From positions 780,439 through 844,438 of the forward strand of contig NZ_JH921518.1 in the NCBI RefSeq assembly GCF_000299035.1: a DNA stretch of 64,000 bases, written 5' to 3'. The translations under genes were made by a program, and so were the position numbers. Below are positions 1 to 10,219 of this stretch, one piece after another. Source of the stretch: Bacillus bingmayongensis (GTDB lineage: Bacteria; Bacillota; Bacilli; Bacillales; Bacillaceae_G). The stretch's first letter is position 1. Each line of letters begins with the position of its first letter. The notes below the pieces were generated by a model that was not told where the DNA came from, ran no database searches, and saw only the letters and a program-made list of their open reading frames with translations.

Positions 1-182
1 TATCACTCCTTTAATTATTCTCTACTGTTTTACCGTATCCAAATTCCATTGAAATAAATCCTTTTCTTATACACAGTATGAATTCTTCTACACTTTTTAA
101 CAACAAAAAGCACTTTTCACTAGTATTGAACTACCCCCACCTTCACTTCGTTTAGAGGAGGGGGTCTTCTCGGTTAAAATGA
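1..182. other. Upstream region of an off-window minus-strand gene
   Basis: No ORF is supported here. On the minus strand a Shine-Dalgarno-like AAAGGAG lies at about 6-12 and points left, so a minus-strand gene probably starts just before base 1. The region also holds a G/C-rich hairpin, listed separately. Confidence 0.4.
129..168. repeat. Hairpin resembling the bcr-type repeats of this window
   Basis: CCCCCACCTT at the left arm pairs with AGGAGGGGG at the right arm around a loop rich in TTCG. The arms and the trailing GTCTT resemble the second hairpin of the repeat at 4668-4768. It may be a truncated copy of the same family; the likeness is short. Confidence 0.3.
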
Positions 183-232
183 TAAAAATAGCAAAAGAAG
201 ATAGATGAGTAGCGTTGTCCATCTATCTTCTT
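183..232 (-). terminator. Terminator after the zinc-ribbon/small-ORF pair
   Basis: A 13-bp perfect inverted repeat (AAGAAGATAGATG and its complement) surrounds a 12-base loop. On the minus strand it is followed by TTTTGCTATTTTT. It lies directly downstream of the 31-codon ORF and the zinc-ribbon gene. Confidence 0.6.
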
Positions 233-270
233 GCTCAAATAAGGAATCTAGCTCTATTCCATTGTATTCG

Positions 271-366
271 TTATTCCTTTGACTTTATAAGCTCATCATT
301 ATACGCCTCAATATCATCCAACTCTCTTGTATAATACGGAGTCACATAATTTTGACTTTGTTTCAT
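271..366 (-). CDS. 31-residue hypothetical protein, co-operonic with the zinc-ribbon protein
   Basis: This ORF encodes 31 residues. It begins MKQSQNYVTPYY and ends in a charged tail (EAYNDELIKSKE). The ATG is 17 bases downstream of the zinc-ribbon gene stop, on the same strand, and is preceded by GAAAAGG at a workable distance. A terminator follows. The acidic, tyrosine-rich composition looks coding rather than random. I do not recognise a family. It is probably translated with its upstream neighbour. Confidence 0.45.
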   Translation of the reverse strand: MKQSQNYVTPYYTRELDDIEAYNDELIKSKE

Positions 367-382
367 AAGTACAACCTTTTCA

Positions 383-1183
383 TTAGAAGATTTTTAACCC
401 GCTAGTTAAGGTATCAACTATTGTTTTTATATAAGACCAAAGCACAATCCAGCTCGCAATTGAAATGCAAATATATGCGATAATAAGTGTATAAACTGGA
501 TCTACTCCACCACGGTCTAACTTTAGTATTGAAACAATTGTACAAATAGTCATTCCCGTCACAGCAAGCCCTAAAAATAGCGGTGCTAGAAAACTTAACA
601 AAAAGCTAAATAAGAGTGCAATAACAAGTACAGCGACAGCTGGTGTTGATACTGTCCCCCACACCCCAAGCGTTTCTAAAAAAGAAAAAGATGATTTCAT
701 GAGTTTTCCACTTACAAAAATGATACCTCCAATAAAAAGAAATAAAATTAATAAAAAGAAAAAGACTTTAACTGATTCCCCGAAAAAAGAAGGGGTTGCT
801 TCAGGTGCAAAACCAGCACCTCCTATAATACCCGTTGCAATCGATACAGTGGCACTCATCATTCGGTAAAACAAACAAGCAAATAAAAAACAAATAAGAA
901 CAAGACTTGCAATCCCATTTCTTATCTCAATATGTCCACTTTTCATAATTGCTGAAGGAGCTTTCAATGCATTCTTAAAAAACTGAAGGTAATCACTCGC
1001 AAATTGCTTCGCCTGCCCTACCGTTTCATTTGAGCGTATTGCCTGCATAGGTGCTGACTGAGACAACTGCTGTTCTCCCTGCTTTGCACGATTCTCTACA
1101 TCTTGTTCAGTCAGTGCATGCCCGCAATTACCGCAAAATTTCGCTTCACTTGTATGCTCAGTTTTACAATTTGGACACGTCAT
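383..1183 (-). CDS. Zinc-ribbon membrane protein (Yip1-like topology)
   Basis: 266 residues. The N-terminus holds a zinc ribbon with Cys3-x2-Cys6 and Cys17-x2-Cys20. A polar linker (about 25-85) follows, then about five hydrophobic segments (roughly 88-108, 135-155, 175-198, 200-220 and 230-252), as in Yip1-type membrane proteins. No enzymatic motif is visible. Bacterial proteins of this design are common and mostly uncharacterised. The start ATG has GGGGGAGATGC just upstream. A 31-codon ORF follows on the same strand before the terminator at 183-232. Function is unknown; it is likely an integral membrane protein with a cytosolic zinc-binding head. Confidence 0.75.
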   Translation of the reverse strand: MTCPNCKTEHTSEAKFCGNCGHALTEQDVENRAKQGEQQLSQSAPMQAIRSNETVGQAKQFASDYLQFFKNALKAPSAIMKSGHIEIRNGIASLVLICFLFACLFYRMMSATVSIATGIIGGAGFAPEATPSFFGESVKVFFFLLILFLFIGGIIFVSGKLMKSSFSFLETLGVWGTVSTPAVAVLVIALLFSFLLSFLAPLFLGLAVTGMTICTIVSILKLDRGGVDPVYTLIIAYICISIASWIVLWSYIKTIVDTLTSGLKIF

Positions 1184-1328
1184 CTTAGCATCTCCCCCTT
1201 AGCATGTATCTTCTAAGCTGCTACAAATTCAATATATGTGTAAGGAAACAAAACATGCCTACAAGAAAAAGCTATATATTCTATACATTTCCATCGTATC
1301 TATTCTGGTAATCTACTAACAAAGTGGT

Positions 1329-2216
1329 ATGATAAACAATATCAAAAAGAATTTCGTAAAATACATAGATTGGATGAAGAATATGGAATTTGCATACTCA
1401 ATTTTTCATATATTCCTGACTAGCTTGATACAATTATTTTCATTACTAGGTGTCATCATTTTAGTTGGTTTTTTATTGGGTTATTTAGAATCTCTTACAC
1501 GGGCGTATTGGACAAGAGCTTTTGGCAAAAAAGGCTTCCTTTTATCAGCTTGGATTGGTGTTCCCGTACATGAACTTGGACATGCTGTTATGTGTATCGT
1601 ATTTAGACATCAAATTGTAGCAATGCAGCTCTTTCCAACCGATACAAGTAACGGTTATTTAGGTTATGTAAGACACCAGTATAATCAAAGAAGTATCTAT
1701 CAAAGGATAGGAAATTTCTTCATCGGAGTTGCTCCTATTTTTTCAGGAATGGCCACCTTGATATTTTTGATGTACTATTTCGTACCACAATCCTACTTAG
1801 TATTTATACATGCCCTTGAAACAAATACTCAAACTGCTTCTATTAATATCGATATGTTGCAAAATATTTTTGTATCATCATTTCTCTTATTAAAAAGTCT
1901 TTTTACGATTAGTAACCTTTCTACCCCTTCCTTTTGGCTGTTTCTTTTCATCGCGATTTGTATCTCTGCACACATTGCCTTGAGTAAACCAGATATAGAA
2001 GGTTCATTAGATGGTGTGATTACTATATTTATCGTCTTGTTCCTATTCAATACAATAGCAGAATTGTTTCATTATGATAGTAATCAGCTGATAGGTAATG
2101 TAGTGAAATACAATACGTACTTACTCGCTTTCTCTAGCATCGCTATACTATTTTCATGTATCGCTGTATGTATCAGCTTTATATTCTACAAAATTAAAAC
2201 AGCTAGTTCGAGATGA
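1329..2216 (+). CDS. Integral membrane protein with an HExxH motif
   Basis: 295 residues with about six hydrophobic segments. A motif HELGH (residues 81-85) lies at the start of a helix, preceded by GVPV. This is the arrangement seen in membrane-embedded zinc metallopeptidases of the site-2 and M50-like type. I see no clear second zinc-ligand motif such as NxxPxPxLDG, so protease activity is only possible. The start at 1329 has a poor Shine-Dalgarno (AAAGTGG lies too close). Internal ATGs at residues 16 and 19 are alternatives. The gene stands alone and ends in a terminator shared with the converging yukJ-like gene. Confidence 0.7.
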   Translation: MINNIKKNFVKYIDWMKNMEFAYSIFHIFLTSLIQLFSLLGVIILVGFLLGYLESLTRAYWTRAFGKKGFLLSAWIGVPVHELGHAVMCIVFRHQIVAMQLFPTDTSNGYLGYVRHQYNQRSIYQRIGNFFIGVAPIFSGMATLIFLMYYFVPQSYLVFIHALETNTQTASINIDMLQNIFVSSFLLLKSLFTISNLSTPSFWLFLFIAICISAHIALSKPDIEGSLDGVITIFIVLFLFNTIAELFHYDSNQLIGNVVKYNTYLLAFSSIAILFSCIAVCISFIFYKIKTASSR

Positions 2217-2238
2217 ACTAGCTGTTTTAATTAATTTT
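2192..2238. terminator. Bidirectional terminator between converging genes
   Basis: An 18-bp perfect inverted repeat AATTAAAACAGCTAGTTC is followed by TTAATTTTTA on the plus strand. It overlaps the stop codons of both flanking genes and probably serves both. Confidence 0.75.
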
Positions 2239-2914
2239 TACTCTTATAATCGCACTGCTCCACTGGAACCCGAGCATGCCCTTCTTCATCCGTACACCAA
2301 GACTGCGACTGAAACGCAAGGAAAATTCCGACCCATTTCTTCTCTTTCTCGAAGTGGATTAATATCCCGCCATCTTGCCATACGCCATCATCCTTTTCCC
2401 ACTTTTCCACATTTCCTTGATTCATGTGAATATCATGTATACCATTACCGGGTTTAAAATGAAAATATCGATCTGGTGTATTATTTTCTGGACCCCATCG
2501 TTCTCCAAATGCATAAATAATTGCCTTTTCCTCTATTGCCTGTTTTATATAGTGTTCTATTTTTTCATTTAAATCATTGTTAGCTCCCGATTTTTCTGGT
2601 GGCAAAGGAATCATCTGTTTCGAATCGAATAAATTTCCCCTCACATAATCTAGTGCAACCTCTGGCTTATTGTTCTTAATTTCAGTAAATCCAAATGGCA
2701 ATGTCGGTAAAATAGTAATAGCTTCCGACTTAATATTTTCACTGGCATAATATAGTACTTCTGATGGATAGCTCTGTGATTTCACATTAATTGCAATACG
2801 ATAGTCTACTCCTGATTCATCTTGCAAATGAACTTGATAATGAGGTGTTTTCCCTTTTCCAATCATAGATTGTAGTGCTGTGCCTTTTAAAACGCCGTAG
2901 TTTTTTAGGGGCAT
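2231..2914 (-). CDS. yukJ: DUF2278 family protein, YukJ-like
   Basis: 227 residues, full length for the family. The N-terminus (MPLKNYGVLKG) and the region around residues 20-60 (HYQVHLQD, then YRIAINVKS) are typical of DUF2278, whose B. subtilis member is YukJ. The C-terminal half contains YAFGERWGPE and GIHDIHMNQGN, which are also family hallmarks. No biochemical role is established. The start has an AGGAGATGATCCC Shine-Dalgarno region. It is monocistronic and converges with the HExxH protein. The assignment rests on family resemblance. Confidence 0.7.
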   Translation of the reverse strand: MPLKNYGVLKGTALQSMIGKGKTPHYQVHLQDESGVDYRIAINVKSQSYPSEVLYYASENIKSEAITILPTLPFGFTEIKNNKPEVALDYVRGNLFDSKQMIPLPPEKSGANNDLNEKIEHYIKQAIEEKAIIYAFGERWGPENNTPDRYFHFKPGNGIHDIHMNQGNVEKWEKDDGVWQDGGILIHFEKEKKWVGIFLAFQSQSWCTDEEGHARVPVEQCDYKSKN

Positions 2915-2978
2915 GGGATCATCTCCTCTTCATATAATAGAAACACTTGTTCTTTTATAAATTATCCACTGACAAACG

Positions 2979-3006
2979 AAAATCCTCCTAAAGAAGAGGA
3001 TTTCAT
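2979..3006 (-). terminator. Terminator of the lactate permease gene
   Basis: AAATCCTC and GAGGATTT form a short stem on the minus strand, followed by TCGTTTGTC, right after the permease stop codon. Confidence 0.5.
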
Positions 3007-3014
3007 CAAATATT

Positions 3015-4511
3015 TCATTGCAATACATACCACCCGGCAACTTCCACCACTACAATCAACACCGCTCCACAAATCATAAGCGTTGTCTTCTTTAGTAGTT
3101 CATTCTCACGAAACGAGATATTACATAAATAGGCCCCAAGTGTAATCCGTGATGGACAAGCAATTGTCGCTACAGATGATGCTGTATTTTGAAGAGTCGT
3201 AACATATTGCCACGGAAGTCCTACGTTCTGTGCTGTCTGCATTTGCAGTTTAATAAACATTGCATTTGATCCTGCGTTACTTCCCGTTAAAAAACCACCA
3301 ATTGCACCAATGAAAGGGGCCACAAAGACAAATAACGTTCCAAATGTATTTCCAGCTGCTTCCGCTAACAATGTGTGCATACCCGCGGCACCCATTAGTT
3401 CTGAAATTGCAATGAACATTGTCGTTGTAATAGCGAAAGGGATCCATTGTTTTATCGTTTGAGATAAAGATTGTTTTATAATAGTAGAAGGAATACGGAA
3501 GAAAACGATGGTAAATAAACATGTAACACCAAGCCAAAAACCTGGTGAATACAATAATTCTAGTTTATAAGAATATGTTGGTAGATCCAGAACAGCATAA
3601 GATTGTAACATATTATGTAACGACGGAATTAAACGAGAGAGTAGTATACAAATTGTTAAAAATAAGTATGGACTTATAATTTTCACAATAGAAACGTCTC
3701 GTTCTACAGTTGCAGCATGTTCTGATAAAACTTCCTTTCCTTGCCTCGCTGTTATTTTAATGATGAGAAATCCAAATGTAATTGTAACGATTGAACTTAA
3801 AATCCCAGCCAATTCCACACTCACATATGCATTAGAAAGATAGATTGATAAAGAGAATAAGAGAAAGAAGCCGACTGCTTCCTTCCATTTCTGCATAACT
3901 GCAGACCAACCACCAACTACATACAAAGAAAGTAAGACAAAGTATGCAAAGAAAGGAATACTTAGTAATGCTGTACTGGAACCCAAGTTTACTAATGGCA
4001 TATTCACAAGCTGCGATCCAATAATCGTTCCTGTTGCCATCGCTCCCCATGAACTTGCTAATAATCCAATAAACGAGAGCAAAACAGCTTGGAACGGTTT
4101 ATAACCGAGCGAAAGAAAAATAGGAGCTGCCACCATAAAGCCAATTCCAAACCCACTTACTGATTCAATAAGAGGACAAATTCCAAAACACATTAAAAGC
4201 ATTTGTAATAAACGATCATGTGTAACCTGTTCCATAAATCTTGCAACCTGATCAATGTACCCCATTTTATTCATGAGGTGAAATAAAAGGATACCAAAGA
4301 ACAAAACATATCCAACAATAAAACAAATTAAACCACCTTTAATTGTTGCATGTACAACCTCTCCCATCTGCAAGCGAAACATCGGTGTTAGCAAAACGAT
4401 TCCACCACATACAGCATAGGAAATCAATGAAGCTTTAAGCGATGTTTGCTTAAATACAAATAAACAAATAAAAATCATCATAATTGGAATAAGAGCCAAC
4501 AATACGGCCAT
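3015..4511 (-). CDS. L-lactate permease family transporter
   Basis: 498 residues, hydrophobic throughout with about 12 membrane segments. It is somewhat shorter than the usual 540-560 of LctP/LldP permeases. Family features include CPLIESVSGFGIGF (about 110-125), SSWGAMATG (about 153-161), a C-terminal GAIGGFLTGSNAGSNAMF (about 412-429), then LQNTASSVATIACPSR. These proteins import lactate, and often glycolate, with protons across the cell membrane. The gene is monocistronic with its own terminator. No lactate-utilisation genes are next to it. The exact substrate cannot be read from sequence. An intergenic repeat lies upstream. Confidence 0.85.
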   Translation of the reverse strand: MAVLLALIPIMMIFICLFVFKQTSLKASLISYAVCGGIVLLTPMFRLQMGEVVHATIKGGLICFIVGYVLFFGILLFHLMNKMGYIDQVARFMEQVTHDRLLQMLLMCFGICPLIESVSGFGIGFMVAAPIFLSLGYKPFQAVLLSFIGLLASSWGAMATGTIIGSQLVNMPLVNLGSSTALLSIPFFAYFVLLSLYVVGGWSAVMQKWKEAVGFFLLFSLSIYLSNAYVSVELAGILSSIVTITFGFLIIKITARQGKEVLSEHAATVERDVSIVKIISPYLFLTICILLSRLIPSLHNMLQSYAVLDLPTYSYKLELLYSPGFWLGVTCLFTIVFFRIPSTIIKQSLSQTIKQWIPFAITTTMFIAISELMGAAGMHTLLAEAAGNTFGTLFVFVAPFIGAIGGFLTGSNAGSNAMFIKLQMQTAQNVGLPWQYVTTLQNTASSVATIACPSRITLGAYLCNISFRENELLKKTTLMICGAVLIVVVEVAGWYVLQ

Positions 4512-4667
4512 ACCATCATCTCATTTCTTATAAGATACAATTGTAAGTATTATATAACAGTTGACAGAATATTCAATTCACTTTGCAGCAGTCTCTCAAA
4601 TTTCTTAATGTCATGCAGTAGTAGCAACATAATACTCATATGTTAACTTGGTGTATATAAAGTGAAA

Positions 4668-4768
4668 CTTTAATCAGTGGGGGTTTCTTCATCCCCCACC
4701 TAATTTCTTTGCTTTCGCTGAATTTTGAGGTGGGAGTCTTACTGCCCACAAATAGCGGGATAAAATCT
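4668..4768. repeat. Intergenic bcr-type repeat, copy A
   Basis: The element starts AAAGTGAAACTTT, then forms a hairpin GTGGGGG/CCCCCAC. A second hairpin (CCCACCT/AGGTGGG) follows, then GCCCACAAATAGCGGGATAA. The leading box recurs at 61153 and 61291 with different but still paired stems. It resembles the short bcr repeats scattered through B. cereus group genomes; I cannot assign the family number. Confidence 0.55.
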
Positions 4769-4855
4769 ACGTCAAGAAATACCCGTCATTGTTATTATCT
4801 AAATGGTATAATTTAGATAACGGTGTTCAATTTTACAAAGATCAGGAGGGGGCAT

Positions 4856-5218
4856 ATGGGAAGAGAAGTACAGTTTGATAACGATAGTATGACGCTAAAA
4901 TTAAATGGAATAACAGGGTTCTTCGCCTTAAAATTAAAATTAAAAATCCCTTATAATACTATTCAAAATGTATATGTTGACTATTTTGATGTTCCACAAT
5001 GGATGCTCCGAATGCCTGGAACTTCAATTTCAGCACTTAACATTTTTGAAGGTAGTTTTAAATATAACGATGAATGGTATTTTCTCTCTTATGAAAACAG
5101 AGTACCTCTTGTAATGATCGAACTAGAGGGTCATGAAAAATACAAATATGTCTTTTTTGAAATTGATGATCCTACTAAAATAGCCGCTGATATTAGGAAA
5201 CACATAAGGGATTTATAA
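4856..5218 (+). CDS. Small hypothetical protein, possible PH-like fold
   Basis: 120 residues from the ATG at 4856. That start is chosen because of a strong AGGAGGGGG five bases upstream; the longer reading from 4823 has none. The protein is soluble, beta-rich and ends in a charged helix (DPTKIAADIRKHIRDL). The pattern of alternating strands with a final helix recalls small PH-like domains, but I see no diagnostic motif. It is monocistronic, between an intergenic repeat and a bidirectional terminator. Function unknown. Confidence 0.65.
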   Translation: MGREVQFDNDSMTLKLNGITGFFALKLKLKIPYNTIQNVYVDYFDVPQWMLRMPGTSISALNIFEGSFKYNDEWYFLSYENRVPLVMIELEGHEKYKYVFFEIDDPTKIAADIRKHIRDL

Positions 5219-5245
5219 GTGTAATAAGTCTAAAACATTTTTTAT

Positions 5246-5284
5246 GAAAAAGAGGCTACCTTAACAGGTAGCCTCTTTTTCTCA
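5246..5284. terminator. Bidirectional terminator: small gene / trp operon end
   Basis: A 14-bp stem, AAAAAGAGGCTACC with its complement and a 4-base loop region, is followed by T-runs on both strands. It ends both the small gene at 4856 and the trp operon. Confidence 0.8.
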
Positions 5285-6046
5285 TTTCACCGCAGCAATT
5301 AGCTCACAAATTTCCTCTTGCTTTTCTTTTTCTAACAATTCAATCACTTTACTTCCTACAACAACTCCATCACATACACCAATCATTTCCTTTATTTGCT
5401 CAGTTGTCGATATTCCGAACCCCGCAACTACCGGAAGCTGAACATGTGCTTTTACATTCTCTAAGTAGCTATGCAATTCTTGCTTAAAGTCACGTCTAAC
5501 TCCAGTGACACCCGCTACCGTTACTGCATAGACAAACCCTTGTGACTCACTCGTAATCTTTTCAATTCGTTCAACTGGACTCGTTACTGTTACAAGTGGA
5601 ATAAGAGCAATATTCGCATCACGAAGAAGCAGTGCAATAATATCTTGTTCTTCATATGGCAAGTCCGGGACAATAATCCCATCCACACCGGCTTCAAGAC
5701 AGCTTCCAATAAAACGTTCTTTTCCAAAAGCTAAAATAGGATTCAAATATGTCATGAGTACAAATGGAATTTGTACTTCTTGTCTTACTTCCGCTAATGC
5801 TTGAAAGATTCCTCCGAGCGTTGTTCCATTATCTAATGCACGTTTTCCTGCCCTTTGAATTGTGGGACCATCTGCAACTGGATCAGAAAAAGGAATGCCA
5901 ATTTCAACAATGCTTGCTCCCGCTTCATCTAAGAAACGAATTTGTTCCTTTAATTTTTCTAAACCACCATCTCCCCCCATTACATACGGGATAAATGCTT
6001 TTTTTCCATTTTGAAATGCCGCTGTAATTCTTTCTACTCCCATCAT
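5282..6046 (-). CDS. trpA: Tryptophan synthase alpha subunit
   Basis: 254 residues, close to the family length. TrpA cleaves indole-3-glycerol phosphate to indole and glyceraldehyde 3-phosphate, and channels indole to TrpB. The catalytic-Glu region [18 protein letters not shown] is at about 46-63. The second catalytic region [14 protein letters not shown] is at about 95-108, followed by [12 protein letters not shown]. It is the last gene of the operon and starts directly after the trpB stop with no gap (two ATGs in tandem). The terminator at 5246-5284 follows. Confidence 0.96.
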   Translation of the reverse strand: MMGVERITAAFQNGKKAFIPYVMGGDGGLEKLKEQIRFLDEAGASIVEIGIPFSDPVADGPTIQRAGKRALDNGTTLGGIFQALAEVRQEVQIPFVLMTYLNPILAFGKERFIGSCLEAGVDGIIVPDLPYEEQDIIALLLRDANIALIPLVTVTSPVERIEKITSESQGFVYAVTVAGVTGVRRDFKQELHSYLENVKAHVQLPVVAGFGISTTEQIKEMIGVCDGVVVGSKVIELLEKEKQEEICELIAAVK

Positions 6047-7240
6047 TTACACCTCTTCCATATAACGTTTTATACTTTCCACATCTTTATCACCACGGCC
6101 TGATAAACAAATGACAAGTCCTTCATCTTGTTTCATTGTAGGCGCGAGTTTTAGTGCATATGCTACAGCATGTGAGCTTTCTAATGCCGGGATAATCCCT
6201 TCTTTTTTCGTCAGTAATTGAAATGCATGTAATGCTTCTTCATCTGTAATTGAGTTGTAAGAGACACGGCCGATATCTTTTAGCAAGCTATGTTCTGGCC
6301 CAACACCTGGATAATCGAGCCCTGCTGAAATAGAATGCGCCTCCTGAATTTGTCCTTCTTCATTTTGAAGAAGATACATCATCGAACCGTGCAGGACGCC
6401 AACGCTTCCCTTTGTTAATGTTGCTGCATGCTTCTCTGTATGAACCCCTTTCCCTGCTGCTTCGACGCCGTAAAGAGCAACTTCTTCATCATGTACAAAT
6501 GGATAAAACATACCCATTGCATTACTTCCGCCGCCAATGCAAGCAACAACTGCTTCTGGTAATTTTCCTTCTAACGCTTCATATTGCTTCTTCGTTTCTT
6601 TCCCAATTACACTTTGAAAATCACGTACAATTTGCGGGAATGGATGCGGCCCAAGAACAGATCCCATTACATAGTGCGTATCGTGCACATGTGCAACCCA
6701 GTAGCGAAGCGCTTCGTTTACTGCATCTTTTAACGTCCTGCTTCCTGTTGTAACGCTTTCCACTTTCGCTCCTAATAGTTCCATTCGGAAGACATTTAAC
6801 TTTTGACGTTTTACATCCTCTTCTCCCATAAAAATGACGCACTCTAAACCGAGTAAGGCGCATACCGTCGCTGTTGCAACTCCGTGCTGTCCAGCTCCTG
6901 TTTCAGCTACAACCTTTTTCTTACCCATTCGTACTGCAAGAAGCGCCTGCCCAATTGTATTGTTAATTTTATGAGCTCCTGTATGATTTAAATCTTCACG
7001 CTTTAAATAAATTTTGGCGCCTCCGCAATACTTTGTCAGATTTTCAGCAAAATAAAGCGGTGTCTCCCTTCCAACATACGTTTGTAAATAATGCTCTAAT
7101 TCTTGCTGAAACGCTTCATCTTGCATCGCTTCTTTATATGCTTCTTCTAATTCTAAAACAGACTGCATTAATGTTTCTGGAACGTAACGTCCTCCGTATA
7201 TACCGTAGTGACCTTTTTCATCTGGATATGCATATTTCAT
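6047..7240 (-). CDS. trpB: Tryptophan synthase beta subunit
   Basis: 397 residues from the ATG at 7240. This start has GAAGGAG eight bases upstream and overlaps the trpF stop as ATGA; the GTG at 7249 is less likely. TrpB is a PLP enzyme joining indole and serine to tryptophan. The PLP lysine lies in [15 protein letters not shown] (about 80-94). The phosphate-binding loop is [10 protein letters not shown] (about 225-234). The ending GDKDVES is typical. Full length and intact. Confidence 0.96.
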   Translation of the reverse strand: MKYAYPDEKGHYGIYGGRYVPETLMQSVLELEEAYKEAMQDEAFQQELEHYLQTYVGRETPLYFAENLTKYCGGAKIYLKREDLNHTGAHKINNTIGQALLAVRMGKKKVVAETGAGQHGVATATVCALLGLECVIFMGEEDVKRQKLNVFRMELLGAKVESVTTGSRTLKDAVNEALRYWVAHVHDTHYVMGSVLGPHPFPQIVRDFQSVIGKETKKQYEALEGKLPEAVVACIGGGSNAMGMFYPFVHDEEVALYGVEAAGKGVHTEKHAATLTKGSVGVLHGSMMYLLQNEEGQIQEAHSISAGLDYPGVGPEHSLLKDIGRVSYNSITDEEALHAFQLLTKKEGIIPALESSHAVAYALKLAPTMKQDEGLVICLSGRGDKDVESIKRYMEEV

Positions 7241-7851
7241 ATGGAACACTCCTTCGCTTTTATAATAAATTGTTTTATTTTCTCGCTATCTTTCTTGCCA
7301 TCTGTTTCTACGCCACTACTGACATCCACCATATATGGCTTCACTGTTTCAATCGCTTCTGTAATATTTCCATGATGTAATCCACCAGCTAAAATGCTCT
7401 TTTTACGAATTTCATCTGACATCTGCTCTAGTAACGTCCATGAAAATGTTTTGCCATTTCCACCATGAAACTTTTCTTTCGGGCTATCAAATAAGATAAA
7501 ATCAACTTCATAGTCTGTTGCCTGTTTTATATCTTCACTCGAATTTACACCAAGCGCTTTTATAGATGGAATATTCAATCTTTTTATATGATGATTCCCT
7601 TCATCTCCATGCAATTGTACATGTGTTAAGCCACAATCATTTACGATTTTCTGGATGACTTCTACCGATTCATTTACAAAAACGCCCACTTTCATTACGC
7701 CAGCTGGGAGCTCATCAATAATTTCTTTTGCCTTTTCAGGCGCAATTTCCCTTTTGCTTTTCGCGAACACAAATCCAATGGCATCTGCGCCATATTCACA
7801 CGCTTTCTTTGCTGTTTCTATATCGGTAATGCCGCAAATCTTTACTTTCAT
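7237..7851 (-). CDS. trpF: Phosphoribosylanthranilate isomerase
   Basis: 204 residues. It catalyses the Amadori rearrangement of PRA to Cd[13 protein letters not shown] (3-13) carries the catalytic cysteine. The catalytic aspartate lies in FILFDSPK (about 124-131). [10 protein letters not shown] (about 154-163) and VDVSSGVET (about 174-182) form the phosphate-binding end of the barrel. It overlaps trpC upstream (ATGA at 7848-7851) and trpB downstream (ATGA at 7237-7240), which implies translational coupling. Confidence 0.95.
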   Translation of the reverse strand: MKVKICGITDIETAKKACEYGADAIGFVFAKSKREIAPEKAKEIIDELPAGVMKVGVFVNESVEVIQKIVNDCGLTHVQLHGDEGNHHIKRLNIPSIKALGVNSSEDIKQATDYEVDFILFDSPKEKFHGGNGKTFSWTLLEQMSDEIRKKSILAGGLHHGNITEAIETVKPYMVDVSSGVETDGKKDSEKIKQFIIKAKECSI

Positions 7852-8609
7852 ATCGTCACCTTCAGCGATTGAAAAAAGTCTTGTACGGAAGGTGCAGTCA
7901 TCAGCGCTTCCCCAACAAGAATTCCTTTTGCACCAGCTTGCTTGACACGCATGATATCTTCTTTCGTATGGATTCCACTTTCACTAATCCAAAGCATATT
8001 CTTTTCATTTAATCGCTTCCCAAGCTTTTCTGTTGTACTTAAATCCACTTCAAATGTTTTTAAATTCCTATTGTTTATTCCAATCACATGAGGGTTTAGT
8101 TCTAGTGCTACCTCTAATTCTGCTTCATTGTGAACTTCTACAATTGCCTCTAATCCGATTTCTTGTACGTATTCATATAACTCTTGTAACTTTTGCTTCG
8201 ATAATGCCGCAACGATCAGTAAAATGAGATCAGCTCCCGCTTCATACGCACGGTCAATTTGAATGGTATCGATAATAAAATCTTTACATAATAGCGGAAT
8301 ATTACTATGTCTTCTCGCCGTTTCTAAATCGTGAATAGATCCTTTGAAAAATTGTTCATCCGTTAAAACCGAAACAGCTCCTGCACCACATTCTTCATAC
8401 ATTTTTACTTGTTTCGATACGTCTACATGTAAATTTATATCACCTTTAGATGGAGATGCTCGCTTCACTTCAGCAATGACTGTGAAGTTTTTCAATGCTT
8501 CTACAAGAGAGTATGACTTACGCTTTTGCTTCACCGGCGTATATGTTTCGTGCAGCACTTCTACTTCTTTTTTCTTCTGCTCGACAATCTTGTCTAAAAT
8601 TGTTTCCAT
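7848..8609 (-). CDS. trpC: Indole-3-glycerol phosphate synthase
   Basis: 253 residues. It closes the indole ring of CdRP to give IGP. Family signatures are [15 protein letters not shown] (about 45-59) with the catalytic lysine, LLCKDFIID (about 105-113), and the C-terminal [11 protein letters not shown] and GILVGEALM. It abuts trpD upstream without a gap and overlaps trpF by four bases. It is an ordinary, intact operon gene. Confidence 0.95.
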   Translation of the reverse strand: METILDKIVEQKKKEVEVLHETYTPVKQKRKSYSLVEALKNFTVIAEVKRASPSKGDINLHVDVSKQVKMYEECGAGAVSVLTDEQFFKGSIHDLETARRHSNIPLLCKDFIIDTIQIDRAYEAGADLILLIVAALSKQKLQELYEYVQEIGLEAIVEVHNEAELEVALELNPHVIGINNRNLKTFEVDLSTTEKLGKRLNEKNMLWISESGIHTKEDIMRVKQAGAKGILVGEALMTAPSVQDFFQSLKVTI

Positions 8610-9635
8610 TTAGTTCACCTTCTCCAATCTGTTATGACTTGCGTGAATTAATGCATTCAATTTCGCTAACGCCTTTCCAGAATCAATGCTATGAGCAGCT
8701 AAGCGAATTCCTTCTTCAATCGTCTCTGTTTTTCCGTTTGCAAAAAGAGCAAGACCTGCGTTTAATAGCACCGTATCACGGTATACACTCTTTTCCCCTT
8801 GCAATACTTGCAGTGTAATATTGGCATTTTCTTTTGCATTCCCGCCCCTTATCTCTTCATTTCTTACTCGTGAAAATCCATACTTTTCTGGAACAATAGT
8901 TACTTCTATAATCTCGTTATCCTTTAAAATTACAACATGATTTTCTCCCTGCAGAGATGCTTCATCTAAAAATCCACTTCCATTTACCACAAGCGCTTGT
9001 TTTCTACCAAGCTTTTGCAATACCTCTGCTACTGGCAATAACATATCTCGTTTGTATATGCCAACAAACTGCGTTTCTAAATCAATCGGATTGGTAAGAG
9101 GGCCAATTAGATTAAAGATGGTCGGAACATTTAACTCTTTTCTTATTTTCATAATGCGTCTAAGCGCTGGGTGCATAGCTGGTGCAAATAGAAAAGCAAT
9201 GCCGACTTTTTCTAATAAATAATCAATTTCTCTCGGTGTACATGCAATATTTACACCAAGTTCTTCTAATAGATCTGCACTCCCTGTTTTACTAGAAACA
9301 GCGCGATTCCCATGTTTCGCCACCTTCACGCCTGCCCCGGCAAGTACGAAAGCAGATGTCGTACTAATATTGAATGTTTGCGCTCCGTCTCCGCCCGTTC
9401 CGCAATTATCCATGGCTCCTTTTATATGACTTGCAAATGGTAATGCCTTTTCCCGAAGAGCCCGAACGAGACCAAATATTTCATCCGCTGTTTCCCCCTT
9501 TGCCTTTAACAATGCTAAAAAGGCAGCAATTTCGCTTTCTAATGTATCCTCATTTAAGAGCGCAAGCCCCGCTTCATACATTTCCTGTTCCGTTAAGTTC
9601 TGTCCATCTACTAATTTCCGAAGATAACTGTTCAT
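8610..9635 (-). CDS. trpD: Anthranilate phosphoribosyltransferase
   Basis: 341 residues, the usual length. It transfers phosphoribose from PRPP to anthranilate. The PRPP/metal loop [14 protein letters not shown] is at about 80-93. [18 protein letters not shown] (about 107-124) and the anthranilate-site region [21 protein letters not shown] (split between about 156 and 176) are present. It overlaps the trpG stop by four bases (9632-9635). Confidence 0.95.
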   Translation of the reverse strand: MNSYLRKLVDGQNLTEQEMYEAGLALLNEDTLESEIAAFLALLKAKGETADEIFGLVRALREKALPFASHIKGAMDNCGTGGDGAQTFNISTTSAFVLAGAGVKVAKHGNRAVSSKTGSADLLEELGVNIACTPREIDYLLEKVGIAFLFAPAMHPALRRIMKIRKELNVPTIFNLIGPLTNPIDLETQFVGIYKRDMLLPVAEVLQKLGRKQALVVNGSGFLDEASLQGENHVVILKDNEIIEVTIVPEKYGFSRVRNEEIRGGNAKENANITLQVLQGEKSVYRDTVLLNAGLALFANGKTETIEEGIRLAAHSIDSGKALAKLNALIHASHNRLEKVN

Positions 9636-10219
9636 ACTCGCTCCCCCTCTTTCACATTGGATAAAAATGCACGTATTAATTTCCCGCCCTCTTCCGTCGC
9701 AATTGACTCTGGATGAAACTGAAGTCCGAAGAGTGGATAATAGTTATGGCGAACTGCCATGATTTCCCCATCATCCATCGCTGTTGCTAATACATCAAAA
9801 CACTTTGGAATCGTGTGCTTTTCCGCTACGAGTGAATGATAGCGCATCGCAGTTAACGGCTGTGTGACATATGAAAATATCGATGTGCCATTATGTTTTA
9901 CACGTGATGTTTTCCCATGTTTTATATGCTCCGCCCTTACAATTTCACCGCCAAATGCAGAAACAATTGCTTGGTGCCCTAGGCAAATACCAAGAATCGG
10001 AATTTGTTTATAAAAATGCCTGATCACCTGGGTGCAGATCCCTGCATCCTCTGGTTTTCCCGGTCCTGGCGAGAGAATAATTGCGTTTGGTTTCATTTCT
10101 TCCAGTTCTTGAATCGTCACTTTATCATTTCGCAGTACAATAATCTCTTCCTCATATTGCCCTAATAATTGATACAAGTTATAAGTGAATGAGTCATAGT
10201 TATCGATGAGTACAATCAT
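9632..10219 (-). CDS. trpG: Anthranilate synthase glutamine amidotransferase subunit
   Basis: 195 residues, class I glutamine amidotransferase. It supplies ammonia from glutamine to TrpE. The oxyanion strand is [12 protein letters not shown]. The nucleophilic cysteine lies in GICLGHQAI (about 77-85), and the His-Glu pair in LQFHPES (about 167-173). A separate trpG inside the trp operon differs from B. subtilis, where the folate-operon PabA serves both pathways. Overlaps trpE by four bases, consistent with equimolar TrpE and TrpG. Confidence 0.94.
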   Translation of the reverse strand: MIVLIDNYDSFTYNLYQLLGQYEEEIIVLRNDKVTIQELEEMKPNAIILSPGPGKPEDAGICTQVIRHFYKQIPILGICLGHQAIVSAFGGEIVRAEHIKHGKTSRVKHNGTSIFSYVTQPLTAMRYHSLVAEKHTIPKCFDVLATAMDDGEIMAVRHNYYPLFGLQFHPESIATEEGGKLIRAFLSNVKEGERV

